58,878 nt of DNA from the NCBI GenBank assembly GCA_947589425.1, contig CANQAV010000013.1, positions 1 through 58,878 of the forward strand. The letters are read 5' to 3'. The translations under genes were made by a program, and so were the position numbers. This DNA is from Candidatus Gastranaerophilales bacterium (GTDB taxonomy: Bacteria; Cyanobacteriota; Vampirovibrionia; Gastranaerophilales; Gastranaerophilaceae). Below are positions 1-7,603 of the stretch, in pieces. Every line of letters starts with the position of its first letter. Positions within the stretch are counted from its first letter, which is position 1. Below the pieces are notes generated by a model, which worked only from the letters and a program-made list of their open reading frames with translations, ran no database searches and had not been told where the DNA came from.

Positions 1-125
1 TAATCTCTTAAGTCATCATAGGGCGGAGATGTGACAACAAGGTCAATTGAGTTTTCGCTCATTTTGTTCATTACGTCGACACAGTCGCCTTTAATTATTT
101 TATTTATATATTTTTCAATATTCAT
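1..125 (-). CDS. DNA methyltransferase, N-terminal fragment (cut by window edge)
   Basis: Only the first 41 codons are inside the window. They read a short leader, then GDCVDVMNKMSENSIDLVV, then TSPPYDDLRD. The SPPY tetrapeptide is the catalytic motif IV of amino-methyltransferases (N4-cytosine or N6-adenine), and its position near the N-terminus fits the beta-type order with the AdoMet-binding motif later. The ATG overlaps the stop of the upstream HNH nuclease gene (ATGA, positions 122-125), so the two are translationally coupled and probably form a type II-like restriction-modification pair. The enzyme would protect host DNA at the site cut by the partner. Target base and recognition sequence cannot be told from this fragment. 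Confidence 0.85.
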   Translation of the reverse strand, partial: MNIEKYINKIIKGDCVDVMNKMSENSIDLVVTSPPYDDLRD

Positions 126-2149
126 GCGGTTATTTTCTCATAATCATTTTCGTTTATGGCACCTTCAAGGATTAAAAAGTCAAGATGATATGAACGAAGC
201 TTGTTTTGTTTGAAGAGCTCTTTTAGTCTTTCTATCAGGGTTTTATTTAAATAGTTATTCTTTGATAAATCTTCGTAAAGAATGTTTTTGCCATCTGCCA
301 TGTAATGGAATTTTCTGTGGCAATTAGGACAAAGCGCAAATATATTAAGCTTATGCTCCGGTCCGCCGAATGAAAAAGGTACAAGATGATGAAACTCTAC
401 AAACGGCATATTATTTTTTGTCTTGAATGTTTTTTCACTGCAGCATTCACACTTGAGCAATCCGTCACTATCAGCAAATACTTTAGTATAATACTGTTTC
501 ATTAAATTAATTAAAGTATGATTTCTTATTTTTGTATTGCTTGTAGAATTTTTAGATTCGCTATCTATCAAATCATTTAAATTTTTATTTGTTTTAAGCG
601 CAACTTCTTTATCATAACTTCTTATTTTTTCGCCTTCTCTAAAATAATCAAAATCATCATTATCTTCTGATTGAACATAGCTATCATAAGTTTGCAAAAA
701 ACTTTTTTTAGAATTAATTCCCATATCGCACAGTAAATTTTTGAATTTATTATATGCTTCTTCGTTATTCATTTCGCAAGCACTGATAAATACATATATT
801 AAACCGAAACAAATAAATTTATCCAAATGAATGTTATACAATTTCCAGCCGATTAAAGTTTTTTCATCTTTTTTATAAACCATATCCGAACTTGATTTAA
901 CATAATATTTTCTTAATTCATCTTCACAAACCTTATACAATTCATTATATTTTTCCAATTTATATCTGTTTAAAAATTTATAAGTTTTTATTATTTTAGA
1001 AAATTTCGTTTTATCACAAACTTCAACACCCTTTTTAAATGAAACACAGGCAAGGGGATTTTTACCTTTGTCCTTAACAATATCCCCTCTTAAACCAAGA
1101 ATGTATTTTTTCAATTCTTTATCAAAATCTTCTGTTTCAATGTCTCTTTTTCTTTTAAAGGAGTGTACTTTTTGTTTTATTTTTTCAAGGTTTTCTACAA
1201 TTGTTTTTTCACTTTTTATCCAATCAGTATTTTGAATGGCATCATTTTTCCTTGATAAAATATATTGATATACATTTTTTGAAAGATTGTTATTTCTTTC
1301 CAAAAATTCCAATATATCAAGATAAGGGCTATAGCTTATATGAAAGTCCCGCACATTTTGGGATATATTTGAAACATCTTTAATATCAACATCCAAAGGC
1401 TGTGAAATCATTTTTAATTTTTGATGTTCCCACAAAAGCAAAAATTCATCAAAATTTGCCCTCAAAGCGGTTTCGCCTATGGGGGTCAAACTGCAAAACT
1501 CTCCGAGCATGCGGGTCTTTGTTTTTGAATAAAAATACCCAAGATAAAATAAAAGCTGGCGCTCGTTTCGAATTTGAGCATGAAAATCCCTTTTTTGCTC
1601 ATTTATTTCTTCTTCTATTGTATTTTTCTTTCTTTTATCAAGATGGCTTGAATAATAATTTTTTATTATCTCATCCAATTGAAAAGGTGAAAAATCTCTT
1701 TTATATAAAGCTTCTCTTATAACTGCCTTACATCCGCTCTGCCCGCCCGAGCGCATCAGGAACATAAAATAATATAATTTTGAAAGCTCGATATATTTAT
1801 TTCTTTCTTTTTCGTCCGCAAAAGTATAATTACCGCAAAAATCATTGAAATATCGAAATGCAGGTAATCTCATATCGGAATATTTTGAACTTCCGAAAAA
1901 AAATTCTTCTGCGTCTTCTTGAACATTGCAATCCAAAGAATTTATAAAATCGTTAAAAATATTTTTAACTTCTTCTTTTTTGTTTTCAGTATCTATTGAG
2001 CCGTTTAAAAATATGTAATAATATAAAACCAAAAACTTTTTCAAATACCACAGTGTTCCCGACTCAGATTTTTTAGTAACTTCCCAAGATTTTGTCAAAA
2101 AATAGTTTCCGGGCAGTATGCCTTGGTAGAATTTTGAAAATGTATTCAT
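122..2149 (-). CDS. HNH endonuclease, probable restriction enzyme
   Basis: 675 residues. The C-terminal part (about residues 567-616) is an HNH nuclease: a CECC knuckle, then EFHHLVPF with the catalytic histidine pair, an Asn in KLNIFAL, and CPNCHRKFH closing the zinc site. The long N-terminal 550 residues match nothing I recognise; they are helical and charged and probably hold the DNA-recognition part. Translation coupling to a downstream methyltransferase gene points to restriction. I start at the ATG at 2149. The reading frame extends upstream to a TTG at 2185, but that TTG is the start of a good -35 box, and the -10 box ends 7 nt before the ATG, so the mRNA appears leaderless. Confidence 0.75.
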   Translation of the reverse strand: MNTFSKFYQGILPGNYFLTKSWEVTKKSESGTLWYLKKFLVLYYYIFLNGSIDTENKKEEVKNIFNDFINSLDCNVQEDAEEFFFGSSKYSDMRLPAFRYFNDFCGNYTFADEKERNKYIELSKLYYFMFLMRSGGQSGCKAVIREALYKRDFSPFQLDEIIKNYYSSHLDKRKKNTIEEEINEQKRDFHAQIRNERQLLFYLGYFYSKTKTRMLGEFCSLTPIGETALRANFDEFLLLWEHQKLKMISQPLDVDIKDVSNISQNVRDFHISYSPYLDILEFLERNNNLSKNVYQYILSRKNDAIQNTDWIKSEKTIVENLEKIKQKVHSFKRKRDIETEDFDKELKKYILGLRGDIVKDKGKNPLACVSFKKGVEVCDKTKFSKIIKTYKFLNRYKLEKYNELYKVCEDELRKYYVKSSSDMVYKKDEKTLIGWKLYNIHLDKFICFGLIYVFISACEMNNEEAYNKFKNLLCDMGINSKKSFLQTYDSYVQSEDNDDFDYFREGEKIRSYDKEVALKTNKNLNDLIDSESKNSTSNTKIRNHTLINLMKQYYTKVFADSDGLLKCECCSEKTFKTKNNMPFVEFHHLVPFSFGGPEHKLNIFALCPNCHRKFHYMADGKNILYEDLSKNNYLNKTLIERLKELFKQNKLRSYHLDFLILEGAINENDYEKITA

Positions 2150-2156
2150 AAAAGAT

Positions 2157-2185
2157 ATTTTAGCGAAATATAAAATAATTTTCAA
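2157..2185 (-). promoter_or_regulatory. promoter of the restriction-modification operon
   Basis: On the minus strand TTGAAA (2185-2180) and TAAAAT (2162-2157) are separated by 17 nt, close to the sigma-70 consensus. The -10 box ends 7 nt before the ATG of the HNH gene, so transcription would begin at or next to the start codon. Confidence 0.6.
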
Positions 2186-2255
2186 TTTATTAAAATTTAT
2201 ATTTTGACAATTTTTTTTATGTTTTTCCTTTGTATTATCACAAAGGAATTTGACC

Positions 2256-3566
2256 GTGAAAATATCACCAATTAATTTAAAATCTTACAACAGTTCATAT
2301 AATCAACAAACAAGCTTTCAAGGCGGTCTTGAAAAACCGTTAAGCGAGCAAGATTATAGAAATGCAAAAAATTATTTTAATTTTTATGCCGACAATTTGG
2401 ATTTCAAAATAAATTTATCTACCCTTAATTCAAATCAATTAAACGGAATTCAATACGGGATAGACGTTTTTGACGGTCTTTCAATGGATGACATATTATA
2501 TGTTATAACAAGAGGAAACATATTGGTTAACAGAGGCTGCAGCAACGGATGTATACACTGTCTTTTTGGCGCAAGCCCGTTTTCGATAAAAACTCTTGAC
2601 AGAATGAGCTGGGAAGATTTTTCAAGCTACATTGAAGGGGCAAAAGAGCTTGCTTCAAGGATGAAAAACAAAATTGATACTTCAAATTGGTTTAAAATTT
2701 TATTTCTCGATTCAGACTGTATGGATATGGAAATAAAAGACAAAGAAGGTAACAGCTACGACTTTGTTGATTGTGTTAAGAAAATACTTGAAGTTAATCC
2801 CGACTATCAAATTCTTTTTGATACAACGGGCTGGTGTCCAAAATCACAAAACAGACAAAAAAGAGCCGAAAAAATAAGAGATTTTATTTTAAAACACAAA
2901 AACAATCTGAGGGAATTTAATATATCCGTCAACCCCTTTCATCAGGTTTATATAAATTCAAAAGAACAAAACAATCCCTTTACCCTTGAAGAAAAAAAGA
3001 AAAAAGGTGAAGAATACATAAAAAGGATTGCAAACACTCTCTATACATTTACTCCTCTGTTGTCTTTAAAAAAATATAATGTAATAGCAAGAGCAATCCC
3101 CGATAACCAAACAGATAATCCTTCCTGCAATAAAACGGAGCTTCGCTCAATAATAAAACAAATAACCGATGAGTTAAGGAAAATGTATGAAAAAGATTTT
3201 GAAGGCAAACAAGAATTTGTTAAAAGCAAAAAAGATATAGATAAATTAACTGAGCAATACGAAACTTTATTAAAAGATGATTTGGAAAAAATAGAAGACG
3301 CTTCTTCAATTGTTCCCATAGGACGTGCGGAAAAACTTTTCAGGAACCCTCAAGACAGTTTTGAAGAAAGAAAAACCAACTTTATGAACTATCTCAAAGA
3401 AAGAAAACACTCCGATATTCCCCTTGCAATTAATCCGAACGGAAAAATTGTTACATATTATGCGGATATGTCAATTCCATCGGATATTAAGCTTAATTTT
3501 GAAAATAAAGATAAAGAAGTAAAGCCTCTGGGCAGTGAAATCAAAGATTTTATCTTTGTTGTTTAA
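2256..3566 (+). CDS. radical SAM protein with lineage-type N-terminal motif
   Basis: 436 residues. CSNGCIHC (Cys 95, 99, 102) is a CX3CX2C cluster-binding motif of radical SAM enzymes, which use a 4Fe-4S cluster and S-adenosylmethionine to start radical chemistry. The rest is plausible for the partial TIM barrel but gives no substrate. The N-terminus is Asn/Ser-rich and carries TSFQG at residues 19-23, a motif shared with other proteins here. I choose GTG at 2256: AAAGGA at 2242-2247 is 8 nt upstream, whereas the in-frame TTG at 2250 would be only 2 nt away. It stands alone, followed by a terminator. A maturase for a peptide is possible but unsupported. Confidence 0.7.
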   Translation: MKISPINLKSYNSSYNQQTSFQGGLEKPLSEQDYRNAKNYFNFYADNLDFKINLSTLNSNQLNGIQYGIDVFDGLSMDDILYVITRGNILVNRGCSNGCIHCLFGASPFSIKTLDRMSWEDFSSYIEGAKELASRMKNKIDTSNWFKILFLDSDCMDMEIKDKEGNSYDFVDCVKKILEVNPDYQILFDTTGWCPKSQNRQKRAEKIRDFILKHKNNLREFNISVNPFHQVYINSKEQNNPFTLEEKKKKGEEYIKRIANTLYTFTPLLSLKKYNVIARAIPDNQTDNPSCNKTELRSIIKQITDELRKMYEKDFEGKQEFVKSKKDIDKLTEQYETLLKDDLEKIEDASSIVPIGRAEKLFRNPQDSFEERKTNFMNYLKERKHSDIPLAINPNGKIVTYYADMSIPSDIKLNFENKDKEVKPLGSEIKDFIFVV

Positions 3567-3615
3567 GATACAAAAATTAACAATCAGCAGAAATTGTTAA
3601 AGTCAATAGAAAAAA

Positions 3616-3650
3616 TGCCGTTAATTAAATTGTTATTAACGGCAATTTTT
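3616..3650 (+). terminator. Rho-independent terminator
   Basis: TGCCGTTAAT and ATTAACGGCA form a 10-bp stem with a 9-nt loop, followed by AATTTTT. It ends transcription of the radical SAM gene. Confidence 0.8.
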
Positions 3651-3680
3651 GTGTGAAATTTAAATAGAAAGGAACTCAAA

Positions 3681-5969
3681 ATGGGCGATACTAACATCTT
3701 CAGCAATATCAATAATTTAATCAGTGGTGCTATTAAAAAGGTAGCCCAAAATGTTACAACATCAACAACAGATGCAACATCAACAACAGATACAACATCA
3801 ACAACAGATGCAACATCAACAACAAATACAAACGGAGCACAAAAAACACAAGGAACAACCCCAAAAAATCCGGTTGATATGGCACAAGATATAAAAAATA
3901 AAGAACTCAAAAATGATGAAAATGACAAAGTTGTATGTATAATAGGTTATGATGAAGACAATGATAAGGGCATCTCTGTGGGCGAATTTGGTAAGTTTAT
4001 AAAAGATGCGTACGGCGAAGACCAATTTGAAGAAGAACAAATTAATTTTTTATTCAATGTGCTTGATTCTTCCGAGCCCGAAAAAGCAGATAATCAAGAC
4101 GAGAAAGCAGATACTTCAAAAGGTGATATTTATACTGCTCAAGCTGTATCCGGAGATGAAAAATTAAACGGGGCTGAACTTCATAATATAATGACAGCAG
4201 ATGCTTTAGAAAAATACTTAGACAATATCAATAAAGATGAGATTGAAACTTTAAATGACGGCTTTGAATTGCAACAAGACGGAACTTATAAAAAGACTCT
4301 TGATGACGGCTCAGAAGTTTTAAGAACAATTGAAAAACAAGATAACGGTGTAACTATTGTTGAAGATGGAACAATGGATGAAGAAGGCAACTTTGTTCCC
4401 GAAAAAGGTCATAGAACAGATTCGAAAGGACGTCTCCAATCGGATTGGGAATATGGAAAAGATAGTGAAGGAAACGAAACAAAACTCGGCACATGGTATG
4501 AATATGATGAAGAGGGAAACCAAAGCGTTAATACCTTCTATGAATTTACATATCATGATGAAAATAATGACGGCATAAATGAAACGGCAGAACTTAGAAA
4601 ATGGAACTCTGATGAAGATGATGCTGTGCACAATAAACCAGAAGATAAAGACCTTGATTACTTATTTGAAATTGAATATGAAGATGACGGCATAACAGAA
4701 AAAAGCAGAATTTATACCCAGGAAGAAAACGGAAATACTATTGTCGGTCAATATGATAATATCGGCCAAAGAAAATCCGAAGAAGAAACGGATGCAAACG
4801 GAAATGTTGTAAGAAATACCGAATATCAAGTTAATCTTGCAAATAATGATAATAATAAAACGAGTGAAACAATTAACAAATATGAAGGTGATAAACTTGT
4901 AAGCGCAACAACAACGACAAATAAAGACGGAATAGAGGTTACAGATACGAAATCATACTCTGGTTTTGAATATGATAATGACGGAAGAGCAACATCAGGA
5001 ACAATTATACATACCGATGAAAACGAAACAACAACAGAAGAAATTCTTACTGCTTGTGAACTTGATGAAAACGGAAACGTTGTAAAGGGTACAACACAAA
5101 TTAAGAAGCTTGACGGAACAATAATAGAAAAAAGAACATACACGGATTGTGAATATAATAAAGACGGCACAGTAAATAACGGCAAAATTGAATACAGTGA
5201 TGAAAACGGAAATGTCGTTAAAACGGAAGAATACGAAGACGGAAGCGTTATAGATTTAAAAGAATACTCTGATTTTGAATATGATGAAGACGGCAAGGTG
5301 AAATCAGGAACAATTATACATACCGACAAAGACGGAGTTAAAACAACAGAAACTCTTGCTGATTGCGAACTTGATGAAAACGGAAACGTTGTAAAGGGCA
5401 AAATTGAATACAGTGATGAAAACGGAAATGTCGTTAAAACGGAAGAATACAAAGACGGAAGCGTTATAGATTTTAAAGAATACATTAATTTTGCACCCAA
5501 TAAAGATGGCTTAGTAACATCAGGAACAATTATACATACCGATGAAAACGAAACAACAACAGAAGAAACTCTTACTGATTGTGTACTTCAAAACGGCGGT
5601 ATAGTAAGTGGTACAAAAGTAATTAAAAACGATAAAGGCGAAACAATAGAAATAAGAGAATACGAAAACTGCGTACGTGACAGAAACGGAAATATAACAA
5701 ATGGCACTCTGATATATAAAAACGAAGACGGAACAACAAAAGAAACAAGAAAATACTATAACTGCACACGTGATGAAAATAACGGTGTAATAGACGGCAC
5801 AATTGAATATTATAAAGAAGACGGAAATGAAACAAGAGTATACGATAAATGCACACGTGATGAAAATAACCATGTAGAAAACGGCACAATTATAATATAT
5901 GATGGATGCGGAGATAACAAAACAGAAAAAGAAAAAAAAGTATACAAAGACGGAAAACTGACGGTCTAA
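3681..5969 (+). CDS. large acidic repeat protein with EF-hand-like loop
   Basis: 762 residues, strongly acidic, good SD (AAGGAA) before ATG. Order of parts: an N-terminal helix; a Thr/Ser/Asp linker of four 6-residue repeats (about residues 27-50); an EF-hand-like calcium loop DEDNDKGISVGEF near residue 93; then from about residue 190 to the end a long array of roughly 25-40 residue units built around DENGNVVKG, YKDG and SGTIIHTD. The array resembles beta-hairpin repeats of the MORN/RHS-like kind. No signal peptide or anchor is evident. Two pairs of near-identical DNA repeats inside the array indicate recent duplication. The role is unknown; a calcium-binding surface or secreted scaffold is a guess. 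Confidence 0.75.
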   Translation: MGDTNIFSNINNLISGAIKKVAQNVTTSTTDATSTTDTTSTTDATSTTNTNGAQKTQGTTPKNPVDMAQDIKNKELKNDENDKVVCIIGYDEDNDKGISVGEFGKFIKDAYGEDQFEEEQINFLFNVLDSSEPEKADNQDEKADTSKGDIYTAQAVSGDEKLNGAELHNIMTADALEKYLDNINKDEIETLNDGFELQQDGTYKKTLDDGSEVLRTIEKQDNGVTIVEDGTMDEEGNFVPEKGHRTDSKGRLQSDWEYGKDSEGNETKLGTWYEYDEEGNQSVNTFYEFTYHDENNDGINETAELRKWNSDEDDAVHNKPEDKDLDYLFEIEYEDDGITEKSRIYTQEENGNTIVGQYDNIGQRKSEEETDANGNVVRNTEYQVNLANNDNNKTSETINKYEGDKLVSATTTTNKDGIEVTDTKSYSGFEYDNDGRATSGTIIHTDENETTTEEILTACELDENGNVVKGTTQIKKLDGTIIEKRTYTDCEYNKDGTVNNGKIEYSDENGNVVKTEEYEDGSVIDLKEYSDFEYDEDGKVKSGTIIHTDKDGVKTTETLADCELDENGNVVKGKIEYSDENGNVVKTEEYKDGSVIDFKEYINFAPNKDGLVTSGTIIHTDENETTTEETLTDCVLQNGGIVSGTKVIKNDKGETIEIREYENCVRDRNGNITNGTLIYKNEDGTTKETRKYYNCTRDENNGVIDGTIEYYKEDGNETRVYDKCTRDENNHVENGTIIIYDGCGDNKTEKEKKVYKDGKLTV
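3758..3829 (+). repeat. 4 x 18-bp tandem repeat inside the coding region
   Basis: Unit AACATCAACAACAGATGC at 3758, 3776, 3794 and 3812, with one or two substitutions between copies. It encodes the TSTTDA linker of the repeat protein. Copy number could change by slippage without breaking the frame. Confidence 0.85.
5181..5483 (+). repeat. pair of 87-bp direct repeats within the array gene
   Basis: 5181-5267 and 5397-5483 are the same except for two positions and lie 216 bp (72 codons) apart. A second pair, starting at 4991 and 5516 (offset 525 bp, 175 codons), shares more than 50 bp. Both offsets are multiples of three, so recombination between copies would keep the reading frame. Confidence 0.8.
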
Positions 5970-5993
5970 CAATAAAATATTAAATTATAAGCA

Positions 5994-6024
5994 TTAACCC
6001 TCTTGAAATATTCAAGAGGGTTAA
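5994..6024 (+). terminator. hairpin after repeat protein gene
   Basis: TTAACCCTCTTGAA and TTCAAGAGGGTTAA form a perfect 14-bp stem with a 3-nt loop. The T-tract after it is weak (TTGTAC), but the position right after the stop codon fits a terminator. Confidence 0.65.
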
Positions 6025-6073
6025 TTGTACATATTCCGATAAAATGCTAAAATATATAAAAAAGCGAGGAATT

Positions 6074-6712
6074 ATGTTCAACAAAGCAGTTTTATGGGAT
6101 ATATCATACGGGGTTTATGTTGTTTCTTCGATGGACAACAAAAGACCGACAGGCTGTATTGCAAATTGTGTCGTTCAATTAACCAAAAATACAATTGCCG
6201 TAAGCTTAAATCACCAAAACTATACAAATAAAGTTATTAAAAACAACAAAAGTTTTTCCGTTTGCATTCTTCCTCAAAACGCAAACCCCGAAATTATTTC
6301 CGTTTTCGGGTTTTCCTGCGGTGAAAATACAAATAAATTTGATAACATTAAATATAAACTGGTTGAAAGTCTGCCTGTTTTAGATAATTCAAAAAGCTAT
6401 GTTCTCTTGAAAACAATTCAGGAAATTGAACTTGAAACCCACACTCTTTTTATCGGCGAAATTATAGGCGGAAATGTTTTAACTAACGAAATTCCGATGA
6501 CTTATAAATATTATCATGATGTTATAAAAGGCTTTGCACCCAAAAACGCTCCGACATATATTCCTTTGGATGAATTAATTCAAAAAACGGGTCAAAAAAG
6601 ATATAAATGTAAAATCTGCGGTTATATTTATGAAGGGGATTTAACAAAAGAAAAAGATGATTTTGTCTGTCCTGTTTGTAAAAAACCCAAAGAATTTTTT
6701 GAAGAAATTTAA
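6074..6712 (+). CDS. flavin reductase-rubredoxin fusion (Hrb-like)
   Basis: 212 residues. Residues 1-160 look like the FMN-binding flavin reductase domain (AVLWDISYGVYVVSS, then PTGCIANCVVQLT). Residues 177-212 are a rubredoxin with Cys 179, 182, 199 and 202 (CKICGY and CPVCKK) that would bind one iron. This arrangement is known as high-molecular-weight rubredoxin; it passes electrons from NAD(P)H-linked flavin to oxygen- or NO-reducing flavodiiron proteins in anaerobes. No flavodiiron gene is adjacent. I start at the ATG at 6074 with GAGGA just upstream; the upstream in-frame ATG at 6044 has no ribosome binding site. Confidence 0.85.
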   Translation: MFNKAVLWDISYGVYVVSSMDNKRPTGCIANCVVQLTKNTIAVSLNHQNYTNKVIKNNKSFSVCILPQNANPEIISVFGFSCGENTNKFDNIKYKLVESLPVLDNSKSYVLLKTIQEIELETHTLFIGEIIGGNVLTNEIPMTYKYYHDVIKGFAPKNAPTYIPLDELIQKTGQKRYKCKICGYIYEGDLTKEKDDFVCPVCKKPKEFFEEI

Positions 6713-6713
6713 A

Positions 6714-6745
6714 TTAAGCTCCCGACAAACGGGAGCTTAATTTTT
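6714..6745. terminator. bidirectional terminator between convergent genes
   Basis: TTAAGCTCCCG and CGGGAGCTTAA form an 11-bp stem with a 5-nt loop and TTTTT on the plus side. It separates the rubredoxin fusion gene from the convergent peptidase gene. Confidence 0.8.
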
Positions 6746-6752
6746 AATATGA

Positions 6753-7541
6753 CTACTGTGCGTTTAATATACCATAAGCTGCATCCCAGCCCGATAAACC
6801 GCCTCTTGTTTTAAATTTTGAAATTTGAGAAACGCTGTTTTTTCTGTATTTTTTCATTTCTTTATCAAGTTTTTTCTGTAATTTTTTGCTTTCTTTTCTT
6901 TGGGCAATAACGCTATCCGCATAGGTTAAAAATGTTTTATATTCATTACAGTTATATCCCGCTTGTAATTTTTGAGGATAAGCATAAGCTGTATAATCAT
7001 AGATATTCATTGCTCTATCCGCATTTGCAGGTTTTGCCAGAAGCGCATTCCATGCCGTTTGTGTTTGTTTCGTTAAAACAACAATAGCCGCCAAAGGGTT
7101 ATATCCCGCATTTGCCGTTAAGTTAACCGCAATAACATCCGCCTCTTTTTGTTCTTTTGAATTTGCATAATTACTTGCAAGAGAAGATGCCAAATCATCA
7201 CTTGAAGGAGCAGCCACAAAAGAAGAAACAAGTTTTCCTCTTGCGGCATGACCTGCTATAATGTGCCCCAGTTCATTTGCAATAACCGCAGCCACTTCAT
7301 TATCGTTGCCCGTATATTCTAAATCTGATTTTTGGATGCTCACAACTCTGTCTTGAGAAAAAGTTGAATTATCAGCCTCTTTTGAAGTTACTTCAAATTT
7401 AACATTTTGAATTGCAATTCCGTTTTTTGTTAATAGTGCACTTCCTATTGCGGGAACTTGTTTTTCGGGGTCATACGCAGCCGAAAATGCGCTTAGCGTT
7501 AAAGAAAAAGTGCATAATAAAACCAATAAATTCTTTTTCAT
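6753..7541 (-). CDS. M48-like secreted peptidase with altered HExxH
   Basis: 262 residues with a signal peptide (MKKNLLVLLCTFSLTLSAFS). The core resembles M48 zinc peptidases: NELGHIIAGHA at residues 89-99 sits where HExxH belongs, and EADVIAVN (from E133) matches the third-ligand ExxxD motif, followed by AGYNPLAA. The first histidine of HExxH is Asn 89, so normal zinc binding is unlikely unless another ligand substitutes. SD AGGAG precedes the ATG. The protein is probably exported across the inner membrane. It may be an inactive chaperone-like relative of BepA/LoiP or an enzyme with changed metal chemistry. Confidence 0.7.
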   Translation of the reverse strand: MKKNLLVLLCTFSLTLSAFSAAYDPEKQVPAIGSALLTKNGIAIQNVKFEVTSKEADNSTFSQDRVVSIQKSDLEYTGNDNEVAAVIANELGHIIAGHAARGKLVSSFVAAPSSDDLASSLASNYANSKEQKEADVIAVNLTANAGYNPLAAIVVLTKQTQTAWNALLAKPANADRAMNIYDYTAYAYPQKLQAGYNCNEYKTFLTYADSVIAQRKESKKLQKKLDKEMKKYRKNSVSQISKFKTRGGLSGWDAAYGILNAQ

Positions 7542-7603
7542 ATAAACTCCTATCTTTTTGTCATTAAAATTATATCAAAAAAAATTAATCAAGTTTATTT
7601 AAT

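Noticed and set aside
1201-1722. Plus-strand open frames opposite the HNH gene
   Set aside because: No SD, no domain, and they overlap a coherent minus-strand gene.
2185-2185. TTG as start of the HNH gene
   Set aside because: The TTG is part of a consensus -35 box with a 17-nt spacer to TAAAAT, so it lies upstream of the transcript; ATG at 2149 fits better.
3758-3829. CRISPR-like array
   Set aside because: The repeats are contiguous 18-mers without spacers, in frame inside a coding region; no cas gene in the window.
4826-5972. Long minus-strand open frames opposite the repeat protein
   Set aside because: They are shadows of the repetitive acidic gene, Ser/Phe-rich, with no SD; the plus-strand gene has SD, terminator and domain logic.
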